From NCBI RefSeq assembly GCF_040939785.1, contig NZ_CP162553.1:5351001-5415000 (forward strand): a stretch of 64,000 nt of DNA. The letters run 5' to 3'. Shown here in pieces: positions 52,068 to 61,556 of the stretch. Source of the DNA: Bradyrhizobium lupini. GTDB lineage: Bacteria; Pseudomonadota; Alphaproteobacteria; Rhizobiales; Xanthobacteraceae. The notes beneath the pieces were generated by a model that did no database searches, was not told the DNA's origin, and saw nothing but the letters and a program-made list of their open reading frames with translations. Both the position numbers and the translations under genes were made by a program. How positions within the stretch are numbered: the first letter of the stretch is position 1; every line of letters starts with the position of its first letter.

Positions 52068-52862
52068 ATGCCCACGTCGGTCCTTAAGTCGGTCCTTGCC
52101 GGCCTCATTCTCGCAGCGGCGGTCGTCATGCCCGCGCTAGGCGATGGACTTAAGGACGAGATCGCACCGACCGGCAAGCTGCGGGTCGCGATCGCGATCA
52201 GCCTGGCTGGCGGCGCGTTCTGGTCCACCAAGACCGGAGACGGCTATGCCGGCGTGCCGGTCGACCTCGGCAGGGAGATGGCCGGGCAACTCGGCGTGCC
52301 CGTCGAATATGTCGTGTACCAGAATTCAGGGCAGATCACTGACGCGGCATCGAACGGCAACTGGGACGTCACCTGGCTGCCCAAAGATCCTGAGCGCGAG
52401 AGCAGGATGATGTTCGGCCCGATCTACGAGGTCGCGGACGCCACCTACATCGTCAAATCAGGCTCGAACGTCACCAATTTCGCCACGCTCGATCAGGTGG
52501 GCATCAAGGTCGCGGCCGTGAACGCCACGACCACGATGCGCGGCGCGGCCGCGCATCTGAAGAATGCGAAGGTCACGGGCTATCAGACCTATGACGAGAT
52601 CTTCGGCCTCCTCAGCAGCGGCCAGATCGATGCGTTTGCGCTGTCGCGCGACCAGCTCAACAAGATGGCGCAGAAGATCCCGGGCACGCGCGTGCTCGAC
52701 GAGACCTTCAAGAAGACCGTCACGGCGGTCGCTGTGCCGCTCGGCCACCCCCAAGCGCTGACCTTCGTCACCAAATTCATGAACGAGGCGGTGACGAATG
52801 GCACCTTGCGCAAGGCCTATGACAGCAATGGCCTGAAGGACGCGCCGATCCGCACCGAATAG
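52068..52862 (+). CDS. Transporter substrate-binding protein (PBP2, amino-acid type)
   Basis: From the ATG at 52068 the protein has 264 residues with a Sec signal (SVLKSVLAGLILAAAVVMPA, cleavage near ALG). It has the SBP3 fold: GKLRVAIAISLAGGAFWSTK, AGVPVDLGREMAGQLGVPVE, NWDVTWLPKDPERESRMMFG and FGLLSSGQIDAFALSRDQLN. Such proteins bind amino acids or small acids in the periplasm; no permease gene is adjacent, so it is an orphan. A GC-rich hairpin follows the stop. Confidence 0.88.
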   Translation: MPTSVLKSVLAGLILAAAVVMPALGDGLKDEIAPTGKLRVAIAISLAGGAFWSTKTGDGYAGVPVDLGREMAGQLGVPVEYVVYQNSGQITDAASNGNWDVTWLPKDPERESRMMFGPIYEVADATYIVKSGSNVTNFATLDQVGIKVAAVNATTTMRGAAAHLKNAKVTGYQTYDEIFGLLSSGQIDAFALSRDQLNKMAQKIPGTRVLDETFKKTVTAVAVPLGHPQALTFVTKFMNEAVTNGTLRKAYDSNGLKDAPIRTE

Positions 52863-52866
52863 GATG

Positions 52867-52889
52867 GCGGCGCAGGATGACTGCGCCGC
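52867..52889 (+). terminator. Hairpin after the binding-protein gene
   Basis: GCGGCGCAG (52867-52875) pairs with CTGCGCCGC (52881-52889) across a 5-base loop, five bases after the stop codon. No T-tract follows. It sits between convergent genes and may end transcription from either side. Confidence 0.55.
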
Positions 52890-52898
52890 GCTCCGGCC

Positions 52899-54074
52899 CT
52901 ACGGCTCCGCGGTGCGGATGCCCGCGGGGCTCACTTGCATCTTGAGCGTGGATGTCTTGTTCAGCGCGTTGCCATCGAACGAGAAGGCGATCAGCTCGTT
53001 TTCGACCATGCACTGGGCCACGACATATTTGGAGTCCTTGGACCACACCATGCCCTGGCACCAATGGCCGATCTTCGCTTCCGTCACCGGCGTAAGGTCA
53101 GTGCCCGAAATCTTGTAGACCTTGAGCAGGCCGAAATCGTTGAAGAACGGCGACGCCGACGGCTTGTTCGAACCGTTCATGACGGTCACGGCCACGTAGT
53201 TGCCGTCCGGGGACATCTTCACGGCTTCCGGCGTCTGCCCGACGGTGACTGTCGTGACGACGCGGATCGGTTTCGCCGTCATGTCGATCAGGCTGATCGA
53301 GTCGTTGTCGCCGCTGCTGGCGCCGACATTGCCGACGATGGCGGCGGCGCTGCCGGTGAGATCGATGTCGTAGGGGCGGATGCCCGCGGAGAGATCGCGC
53401 TTGGCGTACTCGACCTTGCTCCCGTCCACAGTCAGAAGCGAGATCTTGCTGTCTCCGTCGCGCGTGACCAGCGCGGTCGCGCCGTCATGGGAAAAGACCG
53501 CGTGGCTGGGGCCTGATTTGGCGTCGCCGAGCTGGATCTTGCCGACGGGCGCAAGCGTGCCCCCGCTGATGGTGAAGACCGAGACCGTTCCTTCGCTGCG
53601 GTTCGCAACCAGCGCCAGCGTGCCCGCGCGGTTGATCGAAACGCCGGCAGCGCCCGCGCCGGCTTGCAAGGTCGCCAGTACTTTGGGCGGCGTGGATTTC
53701 AGGTCGATGACCGAAAGCTTGTCGTCGGGCACCGTCTTGGTCGGATCCGCGGGATCGAGCTTCATCGCGCCGGTGACGAGGGCGAACGCGCCATCCGGCG
53801 CAATTGCCACGCTCGGCGGCGGTCCGACGACGCTGGCCGGGGCGGGCACCTCGCCTAGAAGTTTCAAGGCACCGTCGGTGAAGTCGATGACGCTCACCGT
53901 GTCCGGCAGTGGTTGCTTGCGCACCACGGCGCTGCCGTTCTCGAGCACCATCTTGCCGTCATTGGCCGTGACGACGATCTCGGCGTGCGCGGCGAAATTG
54001 GCGAGGCCCGCCAGGGATGTTGAGATCAAAGCACATGCGGCACGGCGCGTGCGCTTGCGAAGAGCGGCTGTCAT
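52899..54074 (-). CDS. Secreted beta-propeller (YncE-like) protein
   Basis: From the ATG at 54074, preceded by GGGGGG, the protein has 391 residues with a signal peptide ending near FAAHA. Repeated propeller-blade patterns follow: VSVIDFTDGALKLLGEVPAP, LSVIDLKSTPPKVLATLQAG, VSVFTISGGTLAPVGKIQLG, ISLIDMTAKPIRVVTTVTVG and AVKMSPDGNYVAVTVMNGS. This resembles YncE-like seven-bladed periplasmic proteins. The ligand is unknown. The frame to 54134 is rejected on the ribosome site and signal peptide. Confidence 0.85.
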   Translation of the reverse strand: MTAALRKRTRRAACALISTSLAGLANFAAHAEIVVTANDGKMVLENGSAVVRKQPLPDTVSVIDFTDGALKLLGEVPAPASVVGPPPSVAIAPDGAFALVTGAMKLDPADPTKTVPDDKLSVIDLKSTPPKVLATLQAGAGAAGVSINRAGTLALVANRSEGTVSVFTISGGTLAPVGKIQLGDAKSGPSHAVFSHDGATALVTRDGDSKISLLTVDGSKVEYAKRDLSAGIRPYDIDLTGSAAAIVGNVGASSGDNDSISLIDMTAKPIRVVTTVTVGQTPEAVKMSPDGNYVAVTVMNGSNKPSASPFFNDFGLLKVYKISGTDLTPVTEAKIGHWCQGMVWSKDSKYVVAQCMVENELIAFSFDGNALNKTSTLKMQVSPAGIRTAEP

Positions 54075-54228
54075 GTGTCCCCCCGAGATTTGTTCTTGTC
54101 CGGAGAAGCTAAATGCACCGGTAGCAGGACGCAATGACCAGGTGGCGAGCGTTTGCCTTTGAAGACGCCGACGGACGGCTACAAGGCGGGAGCTCGCCTC
54201 TCAGTCGCGTGCCACGCGGCGAGGCCCC

Positions 54229-55301
54229 TCAGCGTGGCTTGATCTCCGCGTATTTCGCCATCGCCTTCTCGAACTTCCGCTTGAACAGCCACATCGCGCC
54301 AAGGATTTCCCGGAAGCTTGCCGAGGTGCGCGCCCGGTCGGCCTGTCCGAATGCGAAGATGCTGTTGTTGCGCAGGTGCTTCATGATCGTCGGACTGGAC
54401 ACCCTGTAGTTCAGGAGATCGCCGGACTTGAGCGCCGCCCGCGTCGGCGTGGGAACGATCTGGATCAGCTCGAACAGCTTCATTTGGTCGATCGGGTCGG
54501 GCAGCGTCTTCACGATTCCTGGGATCTCCCGGAAAATATCCGCATGCGCGTTCATCAGGCCGTCGCGCACGTTGGTCCAGTGATTGAAGCGAGATCGGTG
54601 CCCCGGGCTCGCGCCTCCTCCTTGTCGTCGCGCGCGCTCAACCCGGGATCGGCGGCCGCGATCTCGGCCTTGATGGCGTCCCATTTCCTATGGCCGTTGC
54701 GGTCCTCGGACGGGCCGGTCTGGAAGCTGCCCATATAGGTGTTCGAGCGCCCGTTGCGGACGTTCTGCTTGCCGTTGGTCTCGGCGAAGAACAGCCCCAG
54801 ACTGATCCGGCCCGCGGCTTCGGCGTGGTCAGGCGCCAACCCCTTGGCGCGTGCGATCGCGACCGCGAGATCCACCACGTCCTTGAACGGTGTCGCCGAG
54901 TTCTGCGCGCCGGCCGGCGGCGCTTCCATGATCTCGAACAGCTTTGAGTATTCGTCCACCAGCGGTTCGATGTCGGCATCGAAATAGGCCGGCGGGATCT
55001 CGAACTTGTTGGGCCTGCCGGTCCGCGACGGCATGACGTCGGTGAGATCCTTGTAAGCACTGATCACGGCGACGCGTGCCAGATAGAGCGCCTGGCCCGG
55101 CAGGTTCGGCAGCGGCTGTTTGGCGTCGATCTGGCGGCGCCGCTCGGAGAGAATCGCTTTGAAATCGCCGAGCGCACGCTCGTAGGTCGCAACCGCCTCC
55201 GATTGCCTGGCCGTGAGCGTTTGCGCCAGGCTCGGGACGAAGGTCGCAAGGATCAGCCCAAGCGCCGTTATGACTGCGGCGGCGCGATGTCGTGCTCTCA
55301 T
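54229..55301 (-). pseudogene. Hypothetical secreted protein, probably one gene split by a frameshift
   Basis: I do not recognise a family. The first part (55301 down) starts with a signal peptide (MRARHRAAAVITALGLILAT, cleavage near SLAQ) and reads 248 codons to a TGA at 54557-54555. The second part continues in another frame from FNHWTNVRDGLMNAHADIFR to the end at 54229 (KAMAKYAEIKPR). Codon third positions are strongly GC-rich in the second frame already upstream of the ATG at 54555 (CGC TTC AAT CAC TGG ACC AAC GTG), which favours a single gene with one lost base near 54580-54600. Alternatively these are two genes coupled by TGATG. The whole would be about 356 residues. Confidence 0.55.
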
Positions 55302-55403
55302 GGCCGGTTCCCTGGGCCTGTCGATTCGATGGCCAAGGGGATCGTAAGCATCGGAGGCGAGGGCTGGCGAGCGGCAAATTCCACTCGGCCCGAATTCGCG
55401 GCC

Positions 55404-56894
55404 TCACGCCGCTTGGTAATCCGGCGCGGAGGCGAGAAATCGCGCATAGGCGTCCGCGTCCGGCGGCCGGAAGTGGCCCGCGAGCCCGCCGCGCTTCTGC
55501 TCCTTGGCGCCGATGTCGGCCATCAGCTCGTCGAAGTGACGGTAGTGATAGGGCGCGACGCAGAGGCCGCCATAGACGCCCGCAGCCGGCCGTTCGACCC
55601 GCTTGAAGTGCAGCATCATCTCGATGTTGTCGCGCATCTGTTGCGCGGTCGGCTGGCGTGCGAGCTGTCCGTCGGCGTAACGGACCAGCCAGTTGGCGGC
55701 GAGGTCGGCGCAGAGCACGGTGCAGAACGAGGAGTTGAAACCGACGAAACCGAGCTCCGGCAGGTCGGAATTGGCGATCAGGCGATAGAGCCGGTACTGC
55801 CCATCCGCATCGACCAGCTTTGCCTGGTACGCGGCGGGCAGGAATGGCACGCCGAGCTTGTAGCCGATCGCGAGCACCGCGACATCGGCCGCCACGCGCT
55901 CGCCGCCGCTCATCACGATGGTGTCACCGTCGTAATGATCGAAGCTGCCGAACACGGCCTTGATGCGGCCGTCGGCCACCATCGGATGGAAGCCGGGTGT
56001 TGCGATCGGCACCGAGCAGTTGACTCCGTCCTCGATCCGCTCCTTCGGCACCATGTTGCATTGCTTCAGCTTGAGCTGCGCCTTCAACAGGCTTTCCAGC
56101 CCGCGCCAGTTTGCCCAGACGAACGGTGCTGCGATGCGATGCGCAAGGCGCGACATCGCGCCGATGCCCCAGCCCGGAAACATCTCCTCCTGCGCACGGA
56201 CGTAGAGGATGCGCTTGAAGTTCACGAGACCGCCGATGAAATAAGGAATGCGCCAGACCGGCTCGCGCATCACGATCGTCACCTCACGCGCGCCCGCTTT
56301 CACGGCGTTCACCGCGATGTCGGTTGCCGATTTCGATCCGCCGAGCACGACGACGCGCCGTCCTTTCACCACTTGAGGATCGTTGTATTTCGATGAATGC
56401 AGGATCTGCCCGCCCTGTGCTAGAAAGCCGTCTTCGCCGGGGCAGTGCAGCTCCCGCGGCTCGTTGAACTGTCCGGTGCAGACCGCGACGAAGTCGAAAT
56501 CCTCAGCTGTGCTGGCGCCGCTCTTGTCCGAGAGCGCGAGCGTCCAGCCTGGTCTGCCGTCGGCGCGTCGCGCCATGCCCGACACGCTGGTGTTGAAACG
56601 CAGCATACGGTCGAGGCCAAAAATTCGTGCGTAGTCGGCGAGGTAGGCGTGGACTTGCGATCCGGTCGGCCATTCCGGATAGGCTTCGGGCATGGCGCGG
56701 TCGGTGTAGCGGTAGAGCTCCTTCGGGCTCTGGGTCTGCACCTCCGGATAGGAGCGCGCCGGCTCCCAGACGCCGCCGAGATCGGCGCTGCGTTCAATGA
56801 TGGTGACCCGGTGACCGCGGGTCGAGAACGCCTTTGCGGCGGCAAGGCCGGAGACGCCGGCGCCGATCACGCAGACATGCTTTGGGTTGACCAT
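55404..56894 (-). CDS. Flavin-containing monooxygenase (FMO/BVMO-like)
   Basis: From the ATG at 56894 the protein has 496 residues. It has the FAD site VCVIGAGVSGLAAAKAFSTR (about 6-25), a GGVWEP element, an NADP site VVVLGGSKSATDIAVNAVKA and the C-terminal VAVLAIGYKL. These fit class B monooxygenases that oxidise soft nucleophiles or ketones. The substrate is unknown. It follows the cupin gene by 106 bp, and the divergent AraC gene probably regulates both. A longer frame to 57407 overlaps the cupin gene and is rejected. Confidence 0.88.
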   Translation of the reverse strand: MVNPKHVCVIGAGVSGLAAAKAFSTRGHRVTIIERSADLGGVWEPARSYPEVQTQSPKELYRYTDRAMPEAYPEWPTGSQVHAYLADYARIFGLDRMLRFNTSVSGMARRADGRPGWTLALSDKSGASTAEDFDFVAVCTGQFNEPRELHCPGEDGFLAQGGQILHSSKYNDPQVVKGRRVVVLGGSKSATDIAVNAVKAGAREVTIVMREPVWRIPYFIGGLVNFKRILYVRAQEEMFPGWGIGAMSRLAHRIAAPFVWANWRGLESLLKAQLKLKQCNMVPKERIEDGVNCSVPIATPGFHPMVADGRIKAVFGSFDHYDGDTIVMSGGERVAADVAVLAIGYKLGVPFLPAAYQAKLVDADGQYRLYRLIANSDLPELGFVGFNSSFCTVLCADLAANWLVRYADGQLARQPTAQQMRDNIEMMLHFKRVERPAAGVYGGLCVAPYHYRHFDELMADIGAKEQKRGGLAGHFRPPDADAYARFLASAPDYQAA

Positions 56895-57000
56895 GGGATT
56901 GCTCGCGAGCTCGAATGTTCTGGGCACAGCAGGCCGCGTTCGGCCGCGCTGCGCGGCCGCTGGACCTGCGACGAAACAGAAATGGGAGTGGGGCGGCCGC

Positions 57001-57450
57001 CTAGTCGTTGGCTTCAGGCGGCAGGAAGTCGACCTCGTGCAGGGCCGAGATGCGCACGACCTCGGCGGGGTCGGCCAGATTGTGGAGCTGGTTGAACAGC
57101 GCCTCCAGCTTCTGCATCGGCGAGACCCAGAACAGCGCGCGGGCCGGCTTGTCGGACTTGTTGAAATAGCCGTGCGGGATGCCGCGCGGCAGGCGCACGA
57201 GATCGCCGGCGTTGGCCTTGACCCATTTGCCGTCGAGCTTGAGGTCGAGCGTGCCCTCCTGCACCAGGATGAATTCGTCCTGGGTCGGATGGATGTGCAC
57301 TGGCACGAACTGGCCCGGCTCGCTGTTGGTCTCGAAGGCAAAGGTGGAATCGGTGACGGCCTTGGGAAAATAGACCTGGCCCAGAATATTCCAGGTCTTG
57401 CCGCCATAGCCCGTGCCGTTCGCGGTAATGCCCTTCTCGAGTGCAGTCAT
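57001..57450 (-). CDS. Cupin domain protein
   Basis: The 149-residue protein has a cupin fold: TNSEPGQFVPVHIHPTQDEF (HxH...E metal motif), LVQEGTLDLKLDGKWVKANA, GDLVRLPRGIPHGYFNKSDK with the second-motif His. GGAGG precedes the ATG at 57450. It may be a dioxygenase-like or sensor protein. It is first in a unit with the downstream monooxygenase. Confidence 0.88.
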   Translation of the reverse strand: MTALEKGITANGTGYGGKTWNILGQVYFPKAVTDSTFAFETNSEPGQFVPVHIHPTQDEFILVQEGTLDLKLDGKWVKANAGDLVRLPRGIPHGYFNKSDKPARALFWVSPMQKLEALFNQLHNLADPAEVVRISALHEVDFLPPEAND

Positions 57451-57540
57451 GGCTCGCCTCCATCGTGGATCCCGACGAGGGTGGAGCTTCGGCCAGGCGC
57501 GGGCTGCTGTCTATCCGCTAAACAGATCCGGACACGTCCT

Positions 57541-57554
57541 GTGCCGTGCGGCAC
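57541..57554. promoter_or_regulatory. Palindrome between the cupin and AraC genes
   Basis: GTGCCG-TG-CGGCAC is a perfect 6-base-arm dyad in the divergent promoter region, 91 bp from the cupin start and 84 bp from the AraC start. An AT-rich stretch (CTATTATAGGTTTAAAATATT) at 57591-57611 lies next to it and may hold a -10 region. Candidate regulator site. Confidence 0.4.
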
Positions 57555-57637
57555 GACGTTTTTGCGACAGGGCTCTTTCCGGGGACGGTGAACTATTATA
57601 GGTTTAAAATATTCCGTGATGCCAAGCGTGGTCGGCG

Positions 57638-58657
57638 ATGTCCGCAGCCGAGCTGGAAATGAGCACGCCTCGATCCGCGGCCGAAAGGCTCGCGGCTTTC
57701 GCCCGCGTCACCACCGACGACGCCGACGAGGCGGCCGAGCAGGTCGGGCGCATCTTCTGCCCGCATGCTCTGACGCCGATGCGGAGGTCGGGCTTCTCGG
57801 CCAGGCACAATTGTGCCGCCTTCGACGGCTTTTCCATCAACTATGTCGCCTATGGCGGATCCGTCACCATCGATCCCGGCTGCCTCGACCGCTTCTTCCT
57901 GGTGCAGATCCCGCTCGCTGGCACGGCCCGTATCCGCGCAGGTACCCGCGAACTCGACACAGCGCCGGAACGGACGGCGTCGCTGTTGTCGCCGACCATC
58001 CCGACCCGGATGATCTGGACCGAGTCGGCGCAAGCGATCCTGCTGCTCGACCGCCGCATGGTTGAGCAGCGCGCAGCGGCATTGTCGGGCAGGGCGACCG
58101 GCGCGGTCGAGTTCGACCCTACGCTCGACCTGAACGTGCCGGCCGCGCGCGGCCTCGCGGCGAAGCTCGTCGAGCTGATGATGCTCGCCGAAGGTCTCGG
58201 ACCGTCCGGCAGGCTTTCACCGGTCGCGACCGCGGGCTGGCGCGAGGCGCTGCTTCATTACCTCCTCGACGGCCAGCGGCACGGCCTGTCCGACGCGATC
58301 AGAACGTTCTCGGGCCAGGGCGAGCGTCTGCCGCGCGCGCTGCACACTGCGCGGGACTGCCTCGCGGCGAATGCCTGCGAGCCGCTCGACCTTGCGCACC
58401 TCGCCTGTGAGTCCGGGATCGGCATCCGCGCGCTACAGCTCGGTTTCCGCCGTCATTTCGGCGTGTCGATCTCGCAGATGCTGCTCGACATGCGCCTCGC
58501 CAATCTCCACACCCGGCTCACGCAAGCCGAGCTGGACACTTCGATCACCGAGATCGCCTTCGATCTCGGCTTCACCCATCTCGGCCGCATGGCCGGCGCC
58601 TATCGCGAAAAATTCGGCGAGACGCCGTCAGCGACGCTGCGGCGGAAGATGAGCTGA
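57638..58657 (+). CDS. AraC family transcriptional regulator (AraC-binding-like N domain)
   Basis: The 339-residue protein has the FeaR-type ligand domain (HNCAAFDGFSINYVAYGGSV, FFLVQIPLAGTARIRAGTRE, LLSPTIPTRMIWTESAQAIL) and an AraC DNA-binding end: LAHLACESGIGIRALQLGFR, VSISQMLLDMRLANLHTRL and ITEIAFDLGFTHLGRMAGAY, REKFGETPSATLRRKM. It is divergent from the cupin-monooxygenase genes and most likely activates them in response to an aromatic or related substrate. ATG at 57638; 57659 also possible. Confidence 0.88.
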   Translation: MSAAELEMSTPRSAAERLAAFARVTTDDADEAAEQVGRIFCPHALTPMRRSGFSARHNCAAFDGFSINYVAYGGSVTIDPGCLDRFFLVQIPLAGTARIRAGTRELDTAPERTASLLSPTIPTRMIWTESAQAILLLDRRMVEQRAAALSGRATGAVEFDPTLDLNVPAARGLAAKLVELMMLAEGLGPSGRLSPVATAGWREALLHYLLDGQRHGLSDAIRTFSGQGERLPRALHTARDCLAANACEPLDLAHLACESGIGIRALQLGFRRHFGVSISQMLLDMRLANLHTRLTQAELDTSITEIAFDLGFTHLGRMAGAYREKFGETPSATLRRKMS

Positions 58658-58833
58658 TGCGCCGGCGGCTTCCCGATGTCGGTTGGGGAGCGCGCGGCGC
58701 GAAGACGCGGCATCATTTGAACGTCGTCGCCTGAGTAACATCGCCCCAGCAATACTGATCGTCGCAGTCTTTTAGCTTGTCGTTGATTGACCATTCAACC
58801 ATGCCACCCGCGTTGGAATTCGCAGCGGATGGC

Positions 58834-60693
58834 CTAGGTCTTCCGCGACCTTGTCGCGCCATCGCGTTCAGCCGCCTGCCTGCGCAGAAAGCCTTCGAGA
58901 TCGGCCTGCACGGAATAGGGCGTCGGGATCGGATCGCCCGCGTCGTCGACAGCGGTGTCGAGAGAGCGGCGCAGCATGCGCGCGAGCTCGGCCTTGCGGT
59001 AGGGCTTTGTCAGAAGCGGTGCGCCCTTGGTGGCGCGTCCCTGCGCATGCGGGGCGTCGTAGGCATAGCCCGACGTGAATAGCACCCGCAGCGAGGGGCG
59101 CGACGCCACCATCTCGTCGGCGAGCTCTCGTCCGTTCAAGCTGCCGGCCATCACGATGTCGGTGAAAAGCAGGTCGAAGGGCGTGCCTTCGGCCGCGATG
59201 GCCAGTGCCTCGGCTGCATTCGCGGCCGGGATGACCTTGTAGCCGAGGCTTTCGAGCTGAACCGTGACGTACTGGCGGACGTCGCGGTCGTCCTCGACAC
59301 AAAGAATGGTTTCCGTCCCGCCCACGACCTTGCGCTCGTCATAGCCGGTGGGGCGAAGCGTGCTCGCCTCCGCCTTCGGCAGATAGATCGTGAAAGTCGT
59401 GCCGCGTCCTTCTTCGGAAGCGACCTTGATTCCGCCACCGGACTGCTTGATGAATCCGAACACCATGCTGAGCCCGAGCCCGGTGCCCTTCCCGACGTCC
59501 TTGGTCGAGAAGAAGGGATCGAAGATCCGCTCCAGAATGGCCGGCGGAATGCCAGTTCCGGTATCGCCTATCTCGATCTCGACATAGTCGCCGGCATAGC
59601 CGGCCCCGACCGCCACGGCCTCGCGGACGCCGAACACGACGTTGCGCGTCGTCAACGTCAGTCTGCCGCCGTCCAGCATCGCGTCGCGGGCGTTGATCGC
59701 GAGGTTGAGAAGCGCCGAGCTCAATTGGCCGCGATCGACGAGGGCGAGCCAAATGTTGCCGTCGAGCCGGGTCACGATCTCGATCTTCTTGTCGAAGGTT
59801 GCCAGCAGCAGCTTTGCGAGCTCTTCGAGCAGCTCGTTGATGTCGCTCTCGGCCGGCTTGAGCGCCTGCTTGCGGGCAAAGGACAACAGGCTCGACGTCA
59901 GCGCGGCGCCGCGATCGGCGGCGTCGCTGATCAGCTTGGTGATGGTCGCGAGCGGCGGATTATCCTTCACGGCGTCGGCGAGGATCTCGATCGTGCCCGT
60001 GATCACGGTGAGCATGTTGTTGAATTCGTGAGCAATGCCGCCGGTGAGCTGACCGATCGCCTCCATCTTCTGGGCCTGGATCAGCTGCTCCTCGGCGGCG
60101 CGCTTCTGGGTGACATCCTTGACGAAATTGTTGATGAGGGTGCGCCCCCCGATGTGGAGCGCCGTGCTGGAGGCCTCGATCAGGATCTCGTCGCCGTCCC
60201 GGTGCAGCAGGGTCGCTTCGAACCGGATGCCGATCGGCGTATCCGACAATTCCGGCAGCAGCCGCATCATGCGTTGCCTGAAGCCGTCGCGCAGCGGCTC
60301 GGCGATGAGGAGGTTGACGACGTCCGTGCCGAGCGCCTCCTTGCGCGTCCATCCCGTCAGGGCCTCGGCCTGAAGGCTCCATTCCAGCACGATGCCGTTC
60401 TGGTCGGTCTGAACGAAGGCATCGAGCGCGGTCTTGATGACCGCTTGCGTCATCTGTGCGCTGGCCCGCGCCTGCTCGGTCAGTAGCGCGGCGGCCCGTT
60501 TTTCCTGCGCCGTTTCGATCGCGCGCGTGCACAGACGAGCGAGCAGGACCGCAATGGCGCCGCTTGCGAGCATGGCGACGATCTGGGCAATGCCGAACCC
60601 GGTTCCGGTCGCGGCATAGGAGACGAGGAGAGCCGCCGCGGTCACGATGACCTGCGCGGCCATCGCGAGTGTCAGAAGCCGCCTGAGTTTCAT
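58834..60693 (-). CDS. Hybrid histidine kinase (PAS, HisKA, HATPase, receiver)
   Basis: The 619-residue protein has two N-terminal membrane helices (about 8-26 and 33-52), a PAS domain (about 80-195, DQNGIVLEWSLQAEALTGWT), a histidine kinase core with phospho-acceptor His222 in GGIAHEFNNMLTVITGTIEI, an ATPase end (GDTGTGIPPAILERIFDPFF, GKGTGLGLSMVFGFIKQSGG), and a receiver domain (ILCVEDDRDVRQYV) with phospho-acceptor Asp512 in LLFTDIVMAG and LTKPYRK. Response-regulator partner is not adjacent. It follows the XRE gene by 142 bp on the same strand. Confidence 0.93.
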   Translation of the reverse strand: MKLRRLLTLAMAAQVIVTAAALLVSYAATGTGFGIAQIVAMLASGAIAVLLARLCTRAIETAQEKRAAALLTEQARASAQMTQAVIKTALDAFVQTDQNGIVLEWSLQAEALTGWTRKEALGTDVVNLLIAEPLRDGFRQRMMRLLPELSDTPIGIRFEATLLHRDGDEILIEASSTALHIGGRTLINNFVKDVTQKRAAEEQLIQAQKMEAIGQLTGGIAHEFNNMLTVITGTIEILADAVKDNPPLATITKLISDAADRGAALTSSLLSFARKQALKPAESDINELLEELAKLLLATFDKKIEIVTRLDGNIWLALVDRGQLSSALLNLAINARDAMLDGGRLTLTTRNVVFGVREAVAVGAGYAGDYVEIEIGDTGTGIPPAILERIFDPFFSTKDVGKGTGLGLSMVFGFIKQSGGGIKVASEEGRGTTFTIYLPKAEASTLRPTGYDERKVVGGTETILCVEDDRDVRQYVTVQLESLGYKVIPAANAAEALAIAAEGTPFDLLFTDIVMAGSLNGRELADEMVASRPSLRVLFTSGYAYDAPHAQGRATKGAPLLTKPYRKAELARMLRRSLDTAVDDAGDPIPTPYSVQADLEGFLRRQAAERDGATRSRKT

Positions 60694-60755
60694 GGTCTCA
60701 CACCAACGCGTCAGTGGCAGACCCTCGTGTCCGCCCTGTCAATGACCGGCTCCAC

Positions 60756-60781
60756 GTGAGCTACAGATGTGAGCTACAGAT
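60756..60781. repeat. Perfect 13-bp tandem duplication
   Basis: GTGAGCTACAGAT occurs twice back to back at 60756-60768 and 60769-60781 in the gap between the XRE gene end and the histidine kinase start, about 65-90 bp upstream of the kinase ATG. It may be a tandem site or a recent slippage event. Confidence 0.6.
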
Positions 60782-60835
60782 TCCGCGCGGCAGCGTCGAG
60801 GGGCAATTTGCGGTGGTGCCGGGCTGGCGGCGCTT

Positions 60836-61468
60836 TCAACCTGCCGGCGAATCGGTCTGGCGCAGCGTCGTCACCCAGATCACGCGGGCCGTCTGCTGGG
60901 TCGGGTTGTCGAACATGTGCGGCACGATGCTCGGAAAGCGAAAGCTGTCGCCGGCGTCGAGCAGATGGGCCTGGTTGTCGAGCCACAGCCGCAGGCTGCC
61001 TGAGAGGATGTAGCCCGCCTTCTCGCCGGTGTGCTGCAGGAAGTCGGTGCCGGACGAGGCGCCGGGATTGAGCGTGAGCTCGTAGAATTCGAGCTGGCCT
61101 TTGTCTGCCGGCGTCAGCGCTTCCTTGACGACGCCGCTGGCGGTGAGCCGCAGCAGGCGCCGGCCGTTCTTGCGCACGATATAGCGCTGCACGTCGGCGG
61201 GATCGGTGGTCTCGAAGAAATAGGAGATGGGAACGTCGAGCGCGATGCTGAGCAGGCGCAGCGTGCGTATCGACGGCATGGCGCGCGCGCGTTCGAGCTG
61301 GCTGATCATGCCGTTGGAGAGGCCGGTCTTGTTGGCGACGTCCTGGATCGACAGGCCCGCGCGCTGCCGCAGCAGCCGCACGGTCTCGCCGAGGCGCTGG
61401 TCGACGGCATCATCGGCTTCGGTCGGCGGGGCATCCTTCGGATCGTTGATCTCGCCGCGACCATCCAT
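60836..61468 (-). CDS. XRE family transcriptional regulator with C-terminal cupin
   Basis: The 210-residue protein has an N-terminal HTH (LGETVRLLRQRAGLSIQDVA, NKTGLSNGMISQLERARAMP) and a cupin_2 domain (LEFYELTLNPGASSGTDFLQ, HTGEKAGYILSGSLRLWLDN, QAHLLDAGDSFRFPSIVPHM). This PuuR-like family senses small nitrogen compounds and often regulates neighbouring uptake operons. It is divergent from the peptide-type ABC transporter genes, its probable target. Confidence 0.9.
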   Translation of the reverse strand: MDGRGEINDPKDAPPTEADDAVDQRLGETVRLLRQRAGLSIQDVANKTGLSNGMISQLERARAMPSIRTLRLLSIALDVPISYFFETTDPADVQRYIVRKNGRRLLRLTASGVVKEALTPADKGQLEFYELTLNPGASSGTDFLQHTGEKAGYILSGSLRLWLDNQAHLLDAGDSFRFPSIVPHMFDNPTQQTARVIWVTTLRQTDSPAG

Positions 61469-61556
61469 GTCGCTCTCCCATGCATCATCTCAGCCCGGAC
61501 AATGACGGTCCGGAGCTTCAGTCGGAGTGAAAAGGTCGCGCATCCTAGCAATATGA

